In this document: positions 28,271 to 38,106 of the stretch, one piece after another
Layout: every line of letters starts with the position of its first letter
Position numbering within the stretch: position 1 is the first letter of the stretch
Source: Bryobacteraceae bacterium
GTDB lineage: Bacteria > Acidobacteriota > Terriglobia > Bryobacterales > Bryobacteraceae
Length of the DNA stretch: 64,000 nucleotides
Direction of reading: 5' to 3'
NCBI GenBank assembly: GCA_025928545.1
Contig: JAICJH010000015.1
Coordinates: 1 to 64,000 of the forward strand
Position numbers and translations under genes: made by a program
The notes under the pieces: model-generated
Told to the model about the DNA's origin: nothing
The model's input: the letters and a program-made list of their open reading frames with translations, nothing else
Databases searched by the model: none

Positions 28271-28840
28271 ATGAAGCGGCCTGACACAGCATCGCCGCTG
28301 GTCGTTATGACGATCGGTCATTCCACCCGTTCGGCAGACGACTTCATCCGTCTGCTGAAATCGAACGGAGTGAAAAGGCTGGTGGATGTTCGCACCGTTC
28401 CGCGCTCGCGGCACAATCCACAGTTCAATCGGAGCGAATTATCGCCAAGGCTCCATTCGGCTCGCCTCCATTACAGGTACATGCCGGGATTGGGCGGCTT
28501 CCGGCATTCCCGGCCAGGCTCGATCAATACCGGATGGCGCAACGCCAGCTTCCGCGGCTACGCGGATTACATGCAGACACCCGAATTCGAAAACAATATC
28601 GCCGCGCTGGTAGAACTGGCGACGCGGGAGCGAACAGCGATCATGTGCGCTGAGGCCGTTCCCTGGCGGTGTCACCGCTCACTGATTGCAGATGCGCTCC
28701 TGGCGCGCGGCATTGAAGTGCGCGAGATTACGGGAATCGATCGTTCACAACCGCACAGGCTTACACCGTGGGCGCGAGTGAACGGCAAGCGGGTCACCTA
28801 TCCAGCCGAAGAAAATAAAAATGCCGAATCCGAGTCCTGA
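28271..28840 (+). CDS. DUF488 domain protein
   Basis: VMTIGHSTRSADDFIRLLKSNGVKRLVDVRTVPRSRHNPQFN...AEAVPWRCHRSLIADALLARG. Confidence 0.9.
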   Translation: MKRPDTASPLVVMTIGHSTRSADDFIRLLKSNGVKRLVDVRTVPRSRHNPQFNRSELSPRLHSARLHYRYMPGLGGFRHSRPGSINTGWRNASFRGYADYMQTPEFENNIAALVELATRERTAIMCAEAVPWRCHRSLIADALLARGIEVREITGIDRSQPHRLTPWARVNGKRVTYPAEENKNAESES

Positions 28841-28863
28841 AAGCCGGAATTTGTGAATCGAAA

Positions 28864-28893
28864 TTGACACTGGAATGGCGACGAGTGTTACAT
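28864..28893 (+). promoter_or_regulatory. Candidate sigma70 promoter for FAH-family gene
   Basis: TTGACA - 18 bp - TTACAT. Confidence 0.45.
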
Positions 28894-28985
28894 TCAAAAT
28901 CTGATGGGTGCCGCTGAGACTTGCAGGTTCCATGTGGCTCCGGTGTGCATGACATCAGGCAGTTCCCGAAACGTTCCATCACTAT

Positions 28986-29837
28986 ATGAAGCTGATTTCA
29001 TTTCTCCACGAGGGTGCCGCCAGTTATGGCGTCATCGAAGGCGCGCAGGTTCGCGATATCGGCCATACCCTGCGCGGGCAGTGGCCCGACCTGAAGACAA
29101 TGCTCGGCCAGGATTACGCCAGGATTGCCGCGGAGGCCGCACTGAACGCGCCCGGCGTGGAGCTTTCCCGGCTTGAATTGTTGCCGCCGGTTCCGAACCC
29201 GGGCAAAGTATTCTGCATCGGGCACAACTACGAAGAGCACCGGGTTGAAACCGGACGCCCGAAGACTACTTTCCCGGCAGTGTTCCTTCGTTTTGCCGAC
29301 ACGCTTGTCGCGCACGGCCAGGCCGGTTGGGTGCCGGCGAGTTCCGTGGAAGTCGATTACGAAGGCGAAATGGCGGTCATCATAGGGCGCGGGGGCAGGC
29401 ACATCCCGCGTGCGGAGGCGCTGCGGCATGTCGCCGGTTACTCGTGCTTCAACGATATTTCGATACGCGACTGGCAGCGCCACACCAGCCAGTTCACGCC
29501 GGGGAAAAATTTCCCGCGGACGGGCGGATTCGGGCCCTGGATTATTACGGCGGATGAGATTACCGATCCGCAGGAACTCGCACTGACGACCCGTCTCAAT
29601 GGCGAGACAGTGCAGCATGCCACCACGGCGCAGATGATTTTTCCGGTGAATGAAATTATTGAATATCTTTCTTCCTTCACCGTTCTTTCCCCCGGCGATG
29701 TGATTGCTTCGGGAACCCCAGGCGGAGTTGGAGTGAAACGCAACCCGCAATTATTTATGAAGTCTGGCGACGTCGTGGAAGTTGAGATTGGCGCGATCGG
29801 AATTCTGCGAAACACGATGGATTCGGAACCTCGGTAG
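28986..29837 (+). CDS. Fumarylacetoacetate hydrolase family protein
   Basis: KVFCIGHNYEEHRVETGR...VDYEGEMAVIIGRGGRHIPRAEA...GYSCFNDISIRDWQ...DVIASGTPGGVGVKRNP. Confidence 0.9.
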   Translation: MKLISFLHEGAASYGVIEGAQVRDIGHTLRGQWPDLKTMLGQDYARIAAEAALNAPGVELSRLELLPPVPNPGKVFCIGHNYEEHRVETGRPKTTFPAVFLRFADTLVAHGQAGWVPASSVEVDYEGEMAVIIGRGGRHIPRAEALRHVAGYSCFNDISIRDWQRHTSQFTPGKNFPRTGGFGPWIITADEITDPQELALTTRLNGETVQHATTAQMIFPVNEIIEYLSSFTVLSPGDVIASGTPGGVGVKRNPQLFMKSGDVVEVEIGAIGILRNTMDSEPR

Positions 29838-29864
29838 CGCACGACGACGAACTTCCGCGGCAGA

Positions 29865-30872
29865 TTAAGGGCGACCATCCGCGAGCGCGGCATACGCTTT
29901 ACCGCACTGCTGAGCAACCGTCAGATAGCGTCGCACACCTTCCTTTCCAATCACCCAGAGATGGGGATCGCCGGCCATGCGCGCGCGGAGTTGCGCCAGC
30001 TTGTTAATCGCATCGTTGTATTCCGTGTGATTGCCGATCACCACGTCGGCTCCCGCTCCAGTGGCAATGTCGAGAAACCGCCCCGCATTGGAGATGTAGG
30101 ACTGCAACATTTCCTTGCTGGTTCTCGCGCTAAGCGCGGTGCCGCCCCATTCCATCGCGAGATGCGGCTCGCCGTGATCCTTAACCGGCACCAACAGCGA
30201 TAACGTGCTGCCGGTGTGACCCGGCGTGATGTAGATCGTGAGGGTCGTGTCGCCGAGCGTCACTTTCTGGCCATCGGTCGCATCCACGTCGTGGCGCGGC
30301 GGGTTGGCTTCCTGCGCGGCCGCTGCCCAGTCTTTTGCTCCCATAATGACGGTGGGCCGGAACGTGTCCTGGATATATTTGACGCCACCGTCGTGATCGC
30401 CGTGTGCATGTGTAACGATGAGAATTTTTATGTTGGCCGGATCCAGGTGCAGTTTTCGGAGGCCGTCGTCGATCTCATCTTTTGTGGCGTATGAGAACAA
30501 GGTGTCAATGAGAATGATGCCCGCGGATGTAGTGACGCCCCACGAGGTGTGATCTTTGGTGCCGAGGTAATAGAGATTGTCGAAAACCTGTTGCGGCTCC
30601 TGATACCACTGCTCGCGGGGTGGCCTACCGGCCGGGCCGCGCCCACCTCGTCCGGATCCGCCGCGTCCCCCTCCGCTGCCGCCTTGTGCCGCCGCGACTG
30701 CGACGCCGGCAGGCACCGGCTCCGCCGGGCACGCCAGATGGGCGACCCCGCGGTTGTTGGAATCCACCAGCGCCATGGCTGCGTTGCGATGGGCGGTAGC
30801 AGTATCGGTGGATTGTGCAAATGCGGCGACGCTCACGAGAAGGCCGGCAATGAAGGCATGGGACATGGACAT
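29865..30872 (-). CDS. MBL-fold metallo-hydrolase (subclass B3-like), exported, Gly/Arg-rich insert
   Basis: ILIVTHAHGDHDGGVKYIQ; GGSGGGRGGSGRGGRGPAGRPP. Confidence 0.85.
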   Translation of the reverse strand: MSMSHAFIAGLLVSVAAFAQSTDTATAHRNAAMALVDSNNRGVAHLACPAEPVPAGVAVAAAQGGSGGGRGGSGRGGRGPAGRPPREQWYQEPQQVFDNLYYLGTKDHTSWGVTTSAGIILIDTLFSYATKDEIDDGLRKLHLDPANIKILIVTHAHGDHDGGVKYIQDTFRPTVIMGAKDWAAAAQEANPPRHDVDATDGQKVTLGDTTLTIYITPGHTGSTLSLLVPVKDHGEPHLAMEWGGTALSARTSKEMLQSYISNAGRFLDIATGAGADVVIGNHTEYNDAINKLAQLRARMAGDPHLWVIGKEGVRRYLTVAQQCGKAYAALADGRP

Positions 30873-31023
30873 AGCATGCTAGTCTATCCTGGTTTTGCGG
30901 GGCGCGGAGGCCCACCCGCCGCTGTAAATCTGCCTCGCCTCCGCCGTCACAATAAATTTACAACTTAGTAACTGCAATTGGTCCACTGGATGCACGTTTC
31001 CGCGCCCGAGGAGATTTTCTTAT

Positions 31024-32190
31024 ATGCAGTTACTGCGCACCGCATTTCTTGGTTTCGCTACGCTTTCAATGGCCGCAGCGTCCGGCAATTACACGCAACA
31101 TAACCTCGTTTCCGATGTCCCCGGCGCGGCCGATCATACAGACGCCAAACTGGTCAACGCCTGGGGCCTCGCTCGCTCGGCCACTTCGCCCTGGTGGGTG
31201 AACTCAAACGGGAAGGGCCTTTCTCTCGTTTACGATGCCAGCGGCACTCCGTTTCCCACGGCCAGCCCCATCGTTGTCACAATTCCGGCGCCCGGCGGTG
31301 GAACGTCGGCCCCCGCCGGCATCGTTTTCAACGGGACACAGGATTTCCAACTCGCCACCGGAGCTCCCGCGGCCTTCATATTCGCCACCGAGGATGGAGT
31401 TATTGCGGGATGGAACAGGACGGTAAGTGCCTCCACTGCCGTCGTAAAATTCGACAGCAAGGGCGGCGCAATTTACAAGGGTCTTGCCATTGGGCAAATG
31501 AGTGGCGCCAACGTCCTCTATGCGGCAAACTTCCGCTCAGGTTTGGTCGAGGTCTTCGATCGTACCTTTTCACCCATGAGTCTCAGCATGGGGGCCTTTC
31601 GCGATCCTCAGATTCCCGCTGGCTACGCGCCTTTCAATGTACAGAACATCGGGGGCAACATCGCTGTGATGTTCGCGAAGCAGGATGGAATGGATGAAGT
31701 TCACGGTGCGGGGCTTGGTTATGTCGATATCTTTACGCCAGCCGGCGTTCTCATGACGCGTTTCCATCACGGTCCCTGGATGAATGCGCCGTGGGGTATC
31801 GCTCTGGCGCCCGCCGACTTTGGAAGATTCGGCAAGAAATACCTGGTGGGCAATTTCGGCAGTGGACAAATCGCTGCGTTCAGCGAGAGCGGTGAATTCC
31901 AGGGTGTGATGCGTGGACGCAAAGGGCGTGCGCTCGTCATCGATGGCCTGTGGGGGCTCGCCTTCGGCAACGGCGGTACAGCGGGACCGGCCAACATCCT
32001 GTTCTTCACGGCGGGCCCGGCGGACGAACAGCATGGTCTGTTCGGAACTCTCTCGGCTGCAAGCGACGATGCCGATGATGACTCGGGCGACAACGATGGA
32101 AAAGGCGACAACGGTGGAAAAGGCGAAGGCGACGGCAACGTAGGTGGCAATGGCAAAGGCCACGGTGACCGAAACCGTGATGACCGGTGA
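31024..32190 (+). CDS. TIGR03118-type exported protein with Asp/Gly/Lys-rich C-terminus
   Basis: YTQHNLVSDVPGAADHTDAKLVNAWGLARSATSPWWVNSNGKGLSLVYD. Confidence 0.85.
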   Translation: MQLLRTAFLGFATLSMAAASGNYTQHNLVSDVPGAADHTDAKLVNAWGLARSATSPWWVNSNGKGLSLVYDASGTPFPTASPIVVTIPAPGGGTSAPAGIVFNGTQDFQLATGAPAAFIFATEDGVIAGWNRTVSASTAVVKFDSKGGAIYKGLAIGQMSGANVLYAANFRSGLVEVFDRTFSPMSLSMGAFRDPQIPAGYAPFNVQNIGGNIAVMFAKQDGMDEVHGAGLGYVDIFTPAGVLMTRFHHGPWMNAPWGIALAPADFGRFGKKYLVGNFGSGQIAAFSESGEFQGVMRGRKGRALVIDGLWGLAFGNGGTAGPANILFFTAGPADEQHGLFGTLSAASDDADDDSGDNDGKGDNGGKGEGDGNVGGNGKGHGDRNRDDR

Positions 32191-32198
32191 CCGCGGCG

Positions 32199-32732
32199 CT
32201 ACTTCTTCCCGCTTGAAGTTTGCCCGCGGGCTAACACGTGATAAGTGACGGCATCCCACGCGTTATGGATGCCGATGAAGAGCAACAGCAGCGCGCTCGC
32301 GGCTGTGGCAAACAGGGCCTCGGTCAGGTAAACCCGCGCCGCAAGAGCCGATCCGGCGAGGAGTACATATGCAAACACAGGCAATATGGCATGAAACAGC
32401 CAGTCCTCGAACTCGGGCTTATAGGAACTTTGTTTGCGCATTCGCCGGATGATCGTCAGGGAATAGATAAAGCCGCAGATACCCGCCAGGCCCACGATAT
32501 CTGCGGCGATCTCGGATACATCCCACGGTGCGCTGAGAACCGCCGCTAAACCGAGCGCGATGGCGAAGTGAACGATTGTCGGTGTGGAGAACACCGAACC
32601 AGCTTCGGCATCCGGCCGCGGCGCCGGCCGGGAACTAATAAGGCTCAAAGCAACGAACTGAAGCCCGATCAGAGCGCTGGCTGAAGACCCGACGATGACA
32701 TAGAAGTTTTGCCAGCCGGCCAATACTTTCAT
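32199..32732 (-). CDS. Hypothetical multi-TM membrane protein
   Basis: Several hydrophobic helices; WQNFYVIVGSSASALIGLQFVALSLI. Confidence 0.6.
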   Translation of the reverse strand: MKVLAGWQNFYVIVGSSASALIGLQFVALSLISSRPAPRPDAEAGSVFSTPTIVHFAIALGLAAVLSAPWDVSEIAADIVGLAGICGFIYSLTIIRRMRKQSSYKPEFEDWLFHAILPVFAYVLLAGSALAARVYLTEALFATAASALLLLFIGIHNAWDAVTYHVLARGQTSSGKK

Positions 32733-32767
32733 AATCGAATTATCGCCCGGAAATTCAGCTGAATTGT

Positions 32768-32804
32768 AAAAAGGGGGAGAGCATAGTGCTCTCCCCCTTT
32801 TTTT
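32768..32804 (-). terminator. Rho-independent (near-symmetric, possibly bidirectional) terminator
   Basis: AAAAAGGGGGAGAGCA-TAG-TGCTCTCCCCCTTTTT just past the end of the TonB receptor gene. Confidence 0.9.
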
Positions 32805-32829
32805 CGGTACGAATTGCCAGCGCGCCGGC

Positions 32830-35800
32830 TTAGAAGCCGATCCGGACCTCCAGCTGAATATTGCGCATATTGGCGGCGCCGGTTGCAGCGCCGAAGCCCG
32901 CGTTCTGTGGCTGCGAACGCCCCGAGGATATGCTGCCGTTGGTGAACTGGGAGTTCTGCAACGTCATGCTCGTGGGGTTATTGAACGTAGCCGAAGTGCT
33001 CCGGGCGTTGATGACCGCGGCGTTCAGCGTGTTGAATACGTCCGCCCGGAACTCAAAGGTTTTTGATTCCCTGAATTTCCAGAAGTGGAACTTTCGGACG
33101 GCGGCCGTGTCGACGATATTGCTGAAGCAGCCACGCAGATAATTGCGGCCCGACTCCATCTGCACACTGCCGTAGGTCGGCCCCGCCACACCCGCTGTAT
33201 TGAACTGGGTAAACTGGCTGCCACAGCCGCTGCCGAGGTTGCTCGGCAAAACCATTGCGCCGGCAAAGTCCGGCGAACCGGTTATGTTAACGTTGGCGCC
33301 GTTCGATTGGTATGTGTAACCAAGGCCGTAAGCCGTGCCGGAAGCCGACGTCAGAATGCCGGAAATCTGCCAGTCTCCCGTAATCTGGTGGAGGAAAGCG
33401 TTGCCCTTGATGCCCGGGACGGCCCAGGTGGTATTCACTTTCACGAAGTGCGGCCGTCGATCCAGGGTATTGTTCAGGGCCTCGAACGCGGCCTCGTCGG
33501 ATCGGAGCGCAATGGTGTTACCGGTGTATGTATACCGCTGCACCAGGCCCGTGTTGCCCGTAAGTGAGATCCCGTAGGTATAGTTCGCCCCGAAAGAAAA
33601 TCCGTGGCTGAACCGGCGGGTCAGGCTGACCTGCATCGAATGATACGTATTATGGAAGGCTGTCGTATTCTGTCCGATCGTGCTGAGGCCGGCGAAAGGC
33701 CGCAACAGATTCGTCGTATAGGCCGATGCGCCCTGCACGGTCGGCGTGCCGAGCGTCGGATCCTGATACTGCGACAGGTAGGCGGTACCGAGTGGCACCT
33801 GATTCAGCAGCTGCTGCGATCCGCCCTGCGTTGCCCCCAGCTGGTTATATGCGTGATCCCCCACGTAGGAGACATCAACGACCATGCCGCCGGGCAGCGA
33901 TTTCTGCACACCAACCTGCCACTGCAAGGTAGTCGGAATCTTCGCGTTGTACTGGAATACAACGAGGGCCGGAACAGGAGACGGACTTAAGCCCGTGCCG
34001 AGGGACTGCAACTGCCCCTGCAGCAGGTTTTGCGAGGTCGCGATCGGTGGATTGCCCGGCGTCGAGAATACAGTGTTCCCGTCGGGGCGTTCATAGAACA
34101 ACCCGGTGCCGCCGCGAATCACCCAGTTGGATTTACCGGTCACGTCGTACGCAAATCCAAAGCGCGGTGCGTACACCATGGCCGGCCAGACGTAGGCGGT
34201 ATTTGCGATGCCGTCGCCAGCCTGCTTGATCCCGTTCAGGGGGTTACCAATACCAGGAACCGGAGTGCCGATCAAAACCTGCGAATTGGCCGCGCCGGCT
34301 GCGGTGACAATCGCACCGGTCAGGGGATTCTTTGCGTTACGGGTATTTCCGGTACACGTTGTCGCGCCATTACTGCACCCCGCGACGTACAGCACCTGAG
34401 CGTTTGTCGCCGACCATTGACTCGGAAAGAAGTTCGAAGCCTGGTTGAACTGATCGTACTGCGGCGTCTGGTGGGTGAATCGCATCCCGTAATCGAGCGT
34501 CAGACGACGGCCGATTTTCCAGTTATCCTGGAGGTAGAACTCCAGGTTGTTGTAGATCATGCTTCCCTCAACAAGCTTTGAGGCCTGCAGATACTGGTTG
34601 AAGACGCCGAGATCCGCGTTCGCGAAACCGAATCCGCTGTCCAGCTGATTATTCGTGTTATTGCCGAAATCGATATAACCCTGGAAGGACAGGTTTGCAA
34701 TTCCGCCGGCACTTACGTTTTGAGCTTTATAACTGTGATTGAGGTACGCCCCGGCTTTGATGGTGTGCCGTCCCCAGATCTTTGTCAGGCTGCCTGCGTA
34801 GTCCTGAGTGTGGTTGATGTTCAGGAAGCCGGGGAACTGAATGTTCGGAGGCGCGTTGCCGATTAAGGTACCCCAGGCAAAGCTCGGCGGCATGCTGATC
34901 TGCTTGTTGGCCGAGTTATAGAACACCGGTTTCTGGGTCTCCATGGTTGCGTAAGCGTAATAACCGGTATTCAGCACGCCCGCATTCGGATACAAATTCG
35001 GCAACGCGCTTAAAGTGTTGTTGCGGTTAGCCGCTGGATCGCGGGCCAATCCGCCGGAGCCGCCGCCCGCCAGTTGGTTCTTGATGCTGCCGTAGGTCAG
35101 CTCGAGGACTGTCGTCGGCGTCATCGTCCAGTCGATGGTGGCCCCGTAGTTAACGATGTACGGGTACGGAACATAGACATCGTTGAAGCCGGGAAGCGTG
35201 CCAGGTATCGTCACTGATCGTTGCCGTTGCTCGTCTAACTTGGCTGATAACCGCAGTTTCGATGTAATGTTGTAATCGATTTTGATAGCCGGCTGCTGCA
35301 GCAGCTGATTGTAGGAGGCTGGCTGTGCCTGATAGTTATAGGCAGTACCCGGCGCCTGCGTCTGAGTCGGCAGCGGGTATTGGTTGAGCACCGCGATGCC
35401 GGGCGCATAAAGACGGCTGCCAGGAATTTGTGAATTCGGGAAAGGCTTCCCGGTCGAATTGTCGATGATCGGTGCAATCGGCACGCCTTGATTGTTGAGG
35501 GTCTGGGAGAAGTCGCCTGCCCGCTCAAGCGCCGTCGGCACGCGCAACTGGACAGGGTTGCCGCCGTTGACAGTGATCGTCGACGGCCGAAACTCGTGCG
35601 CGTAGAAAAAGAATAGCTTGTTCTTTCCGTGGATGATTTTCGGAATCACCACCGGCCCGCCCAGGGTGTACCCATAGGTGTTTTGGTAGGTGTACGCGGG
35701 CACGGTGCCGTTCTTCTGAACCGTCCACGACCTGGAATTCCAGTCTGAGTTCGTGAAAATTCCGTAGCCCGAACCGTGGAGGGAATTGGTGCCGCTCTTG

Positions 35801-36498
35801 GTGACAGCGGTAATCTGAAGTCCGGCCGACCGCCCGTATTCCGCCTGATAACTCGACGTGATGACTTTGACTTCACCGATTGACTCGATGTTCATTTGCA
35901 GCATCTGGCCGTTATTGCCCGTGTCCATCGCTGAGACGCCGTCCATCATGATGTTGTTCTCGGCTGTCGGGGCGCCGAGTCGCGACGTGCCATCCACGCC
36001 CGGCGTAAAGGCCACTACGCTCGTGAAATTGCCGTGAGCAACAGGCAGGTTTTCGATCTGCGTGGTTTCAATTGCGAAGGAGCGTTCACCGCTCTCAGTC
36101 TGTACCAGCGTCGCCTCCGCAGTCACAGAAACCGTTTCGGTAGTGCCGCCCACCTGGAGCGTAGTGGGCGGGACACCCACACGGTCGCCGCCTGTAACCA
36201 CGATTCCCTTCACCAGCGAGGTCTTGAACGCCGGAGCGGTGATTTCGACGGTGTACCTATCGGCGGCGACGTCCGCAATTACGTAGTCACCGCTGCTGTT
36301 CGTGCTGACCGGTGCTGTCCTCGTGCCGCGCGCCTCGCTTGTCAGCGTGACTTTGGCATTGGGGATAACGCCACCCGTTGAGTCAACCACTCGACCGGTT
36401 ACCGTACCCGTTGTAATTTGCGCCGGCGCCGAAAGCGCAAGCAGGAACAACGCCGCCACAAGCGCGACAGAAAAAATGTTGCGAGATATACGTTTCAT
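32830..36498 (-). CDS. Oar-like TonB-dependent receptor with N-terminal carboxypeptidase-regulatory domain
   Basis: TTGTVTGRVVDSTGGVIPNAKVTLTSEARGTRTAPVSTNSSGDYVIADVAADRYTVEI; NIMMDGVSAMDTGNNGQMLQMNIESIGEVKVITSSYQAEYGRSAGLQITAVTKSGTN plug; C-terminal ...NMRNIQLEVRIGF. Confidence 0.9.
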   Translation of the reverse strand: MKRISRNIFSVALVAALFLLALSAPAQITTGTVTGRVVDSTGGVIPNAKVTLTSEARGTRTAPVSTNSSGDYVIADVAADRYTVEITAPAFKTSLVKGIVVTGGDRVGVPPTTLQVGGTTETVSVTAEATLVQTESGERSFAIETTQIENLPVAHGNFTSVVAFTPGVDGTSRLGAPTAENNIMMDGVSAMDTGNNGQMLQMNIESIGEVKVITSSYQAEYGRSAGLQITAVTKSGTNSLHGSGYGIFTNSDWNSRSWTVQKNGTVPAYTYQNTYGYTLGGPVVIPKIIHGKNKLFFFYAHEFRPSTITVNGGNPVQLRVPTALERAGDFSQTLNNQGVPIAPIIDNSTGKPFPNSQIPGSRLYAPGIAVLNQYPLPTQTQAPGTAYNYQAQPASYNQLLQQPAIKIDYNITSKLRLSAKLDEQRQRSVTIPGTLPGFNDVYVPYPYIVNYGATIDWTMTPTTVLELTYGSIKNQLAGGGSGGLARDPAANRNNTLSALPNLYPNAGVLNTGYYAYATMETQKPVFYNSANKQISMPPSFAWGTLIGNAPPNIQFPGFLNINHTQDYAGSLTKIWGRHTIKAGAYLNHSYKAQNVSAGGIANLSFQGYIDFGNNTNNQLDSGFGFANADLGVFNQYLQASKLVEGSMIYNNLEFYLQDNWKIGRRLTLDYGMRFTHQTPQYDQFNQASNFFPSQWSATNAQVLYVAGCSNGATTCTGNTRNAKNPLTGAIVTAAGAANSQVLIGTPVPGIGNPLNGIKQAGDGIANTAYVWPAMVYAPRFGFAYDVTGKSNWVIRGGTGLFYERPDGNTVFSTPGNPPIATSQNLLQGQLQSLGTGLSPSPVPALVVFQYNAKIPTTLQWQVGVQKSLPGGMVVDVSYVGDHAYNQLGATQGGSQQLLNQVPLGTAYLSQYQDPTLGTPTVQGASAYTTNLLRPFAGLSTIGQNTTAFHNTYHSMQVSLTRRFSHGFSFGANYTYGISLTGNTGLVQRYTYTGNTIALRSDEAAFEALNNTLDRRPHFVKVNTTWAVPGIKGNAFLHQITGDWQISGILTSASGTAYGLGYTYQSNGANVNITGSPDFAGAMVLPSNLGSGCGSQFTQFNTAGVAGPTYGSVQMESGRNYLRGCFSNIVDTAAVRKFHFWKFRESKTFEFRADVFNTLNAAVINARSTSATFNNPTSMTLQNSQFTNGSISSGRSQPQNAGFGAATGAANMRNIQLEVRIGF

Positions 36499-36593
36499 GT
36501 TTCCCCTTCCGTGCGCGCCCTCTTTTCGAAGACGCGGCAGAGCAAGGCCCGAAGCCCCAGTTAGAGTTGGACCTAAGTACTCGTATTGGGATT

Positions 36594-36622
36594 ACTAAAC
36601 CACATAGACAAAACGGTGTCAA
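36594..36622 (-). promoter_or_regulatory. Candidate sigma70 promoter for TonB receptor
   Basis: Minus strand TTGACA - 17 bp - TTTAGT, about 95 bp upstream of the ATG. Confidence 0.45.
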
Positions 36623-36766
36623 GAAAAAACTGAACACTGTATACAAAAACTGGGTACTTTGCCGGGGAGAGGGTACGAGGGTGGGAGGCTGGCCCGTCCA
36701 TTCGCGTCGCTTACTGCTCCGGTTGGACCGCCTTGAAGACAACGTAACTTCTTTGTTACTGCGCGA

Positions 36767-37720
36767 TTAGTTCTCGGTAGGAACTTTGTCCGCTTTGTCG
36801 ACGATCAACACGTCGAGTTGCACCTTCTTAGCGTCCAGCCGAAGGCCAAGCTGTTGCTGTATGGCGGTAGGCAGAGTGGCGACCAAGTCCTCCGGAGCGT
36901 CGCCCGACGGTGCCGTTCCACCCGCAGGCGGCGGCGGTGGGGGAGGTGGTCCCCCGCCATTCAGCATCATCCCGACGGGCACCTCGGCGGCATATTCCAG
37001 CGTGAAATCGTACTTGCCGGTAAGTCCCGTCTTATCGACAAGAGGCTTGTTCAGTTGGTTACCGATCATATCCAGGAGTCGCGGAATCGTTTGAGCCCGC
37101 GCCGTCATTCTGGAAGCCATTCCCTTGGGACTCATGCGCATCATCACGATTAAGCCGGGTTGGTCCAGCGTGGGAAATCCATTGGCATCCCTGCCCGGAG
37201 GGCCCGCTGGCAGCGACGGAGGCTTGTTCTGGTCGTAGGCCGCATCTTCGGGGGAAGATTTCTTCAGCTTCGGACCATTTTTTCCAACCACCAGTTCAAA
37301 CCCCTGAAACTCCTTCGATTCATGATGCAGAACCAGACGAAACCGCTCCGCCAGAAGATTCTGCAGCATGATGGCGGATTGCTCTTTCGTCGTATCCGGC
37401 GGGAGCTTCGCGATGACATCGTAGCGTTCGGATTCCAGCCATGCAGGGCCGGTTACCTGATAGGTGGCCACGTTATACGCCTTCGTAATCAGCGTCATCA
37501 GCGTGGCGTTCTCGAAGGTGAGGCGGCCGGGATCGTCCGTGCCCGGGCCTCCGCGCCCGCCTCCGAACATGAAAACGCGCCGGTCCCCCGAAGGCGGCGG
37601 CGCTGGTTTCACTGATGCGACCTCAAAGCTGAGGGGCTGCGCCGGCGCCGGTGGCTGCGTCTGCGAATTCGACCCGCCACAGAGTGCGAAGGTCAGTAGA
37701 GCGGCAGAGAAAACTCGCAT
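36767..37720 (-). CDS. TIGR03435-type protein (Solibacter-type paralogous family)
   Basis: FEVASVKPAPPP...ENATLMTLITKAYNVATYQVTGPAWLESERYDVIAKLPPDTTKEQSAIMLQNLLAERFRLVLHHESKE. Confidence 0.9.
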   Translation of the reverse strand: MRVFSAALLTFALCGGSNSQTQPPAPAQPLSFEVASVKPAPPPSGDRRVFMFGGGRGGPGTDDPGRLTFENATLMTLITKAYNVATYQVTGPAWLESERYDVIAKLPPDTTKEQSAIMLQNLLAERFRLVLHHESKEFQGFELVVGKNGPKLKKSSPEDAAYDQNKPPSLPAGPPGRDANGFPTLDQPGLIVMMRMSPKGMASRMTARAQTIPRLLDMIGNQLNKPLVDKTGLTGKYDFTLEYAAEVPVGMMLNGGGPPPPPPPPAGGTAPSGDAPEDLVATLPTAIQQQLGLRLDAKKVQLDVLIVDKADKVPTEN

Positions 37721-37810
37721 TTCACGTTTAGACTCCCGGCAAACCAAAAATGTCCACACAATTTTGATTTCCGCTTTTACGCTATCATCAAAGCGTCGCC
37801 ACGGATCGCT

Positions 37811-38077
37811 ATGCCACAATGCACGCATCTCGACCAGATTCAGCCCGGCATCCGGCCGCTCACGAATGGCTGTGAAGAGTGCCTGAAAATGGGCGATACC
37901 TGGGTTCACCTCCGCCTCTGCATGGTCTGCGGTCACGTGGGCTGCTGCGATTCCTCCAAAAACAAACACGCCACAAAACACTTCCACAGGACGAAACACC
38001 CCATCATGCGTTCGCTCGAACGCGGCGAGGATTGGGGCTGGTGTTTCGTTGACGAAACAGAACTGGATTTCTCCTGA
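37811..38077 (+). CDS. UBP-type zinc-finger protein
   Basis: CTHLDQIQPGIRPLTNGCEECLKMGDTWVHLRLCMVCGHVGCCDSSKNKHATKHFHRTKHPIMRSLERGEDWGWC. Confidence 0.85.
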   Translation: MPQCTHLDQIQPGIRPLTNGCEECLKMGDTWVHLRLCMVCGHVGCCDSSKNKHATKHFHRTKHPIMRSLERGEDWGWCFVDETELDFS

Positions 38078-38106
38078 TTCCCGTGGCGTCGGACATTTAA
38101 TTTCTC

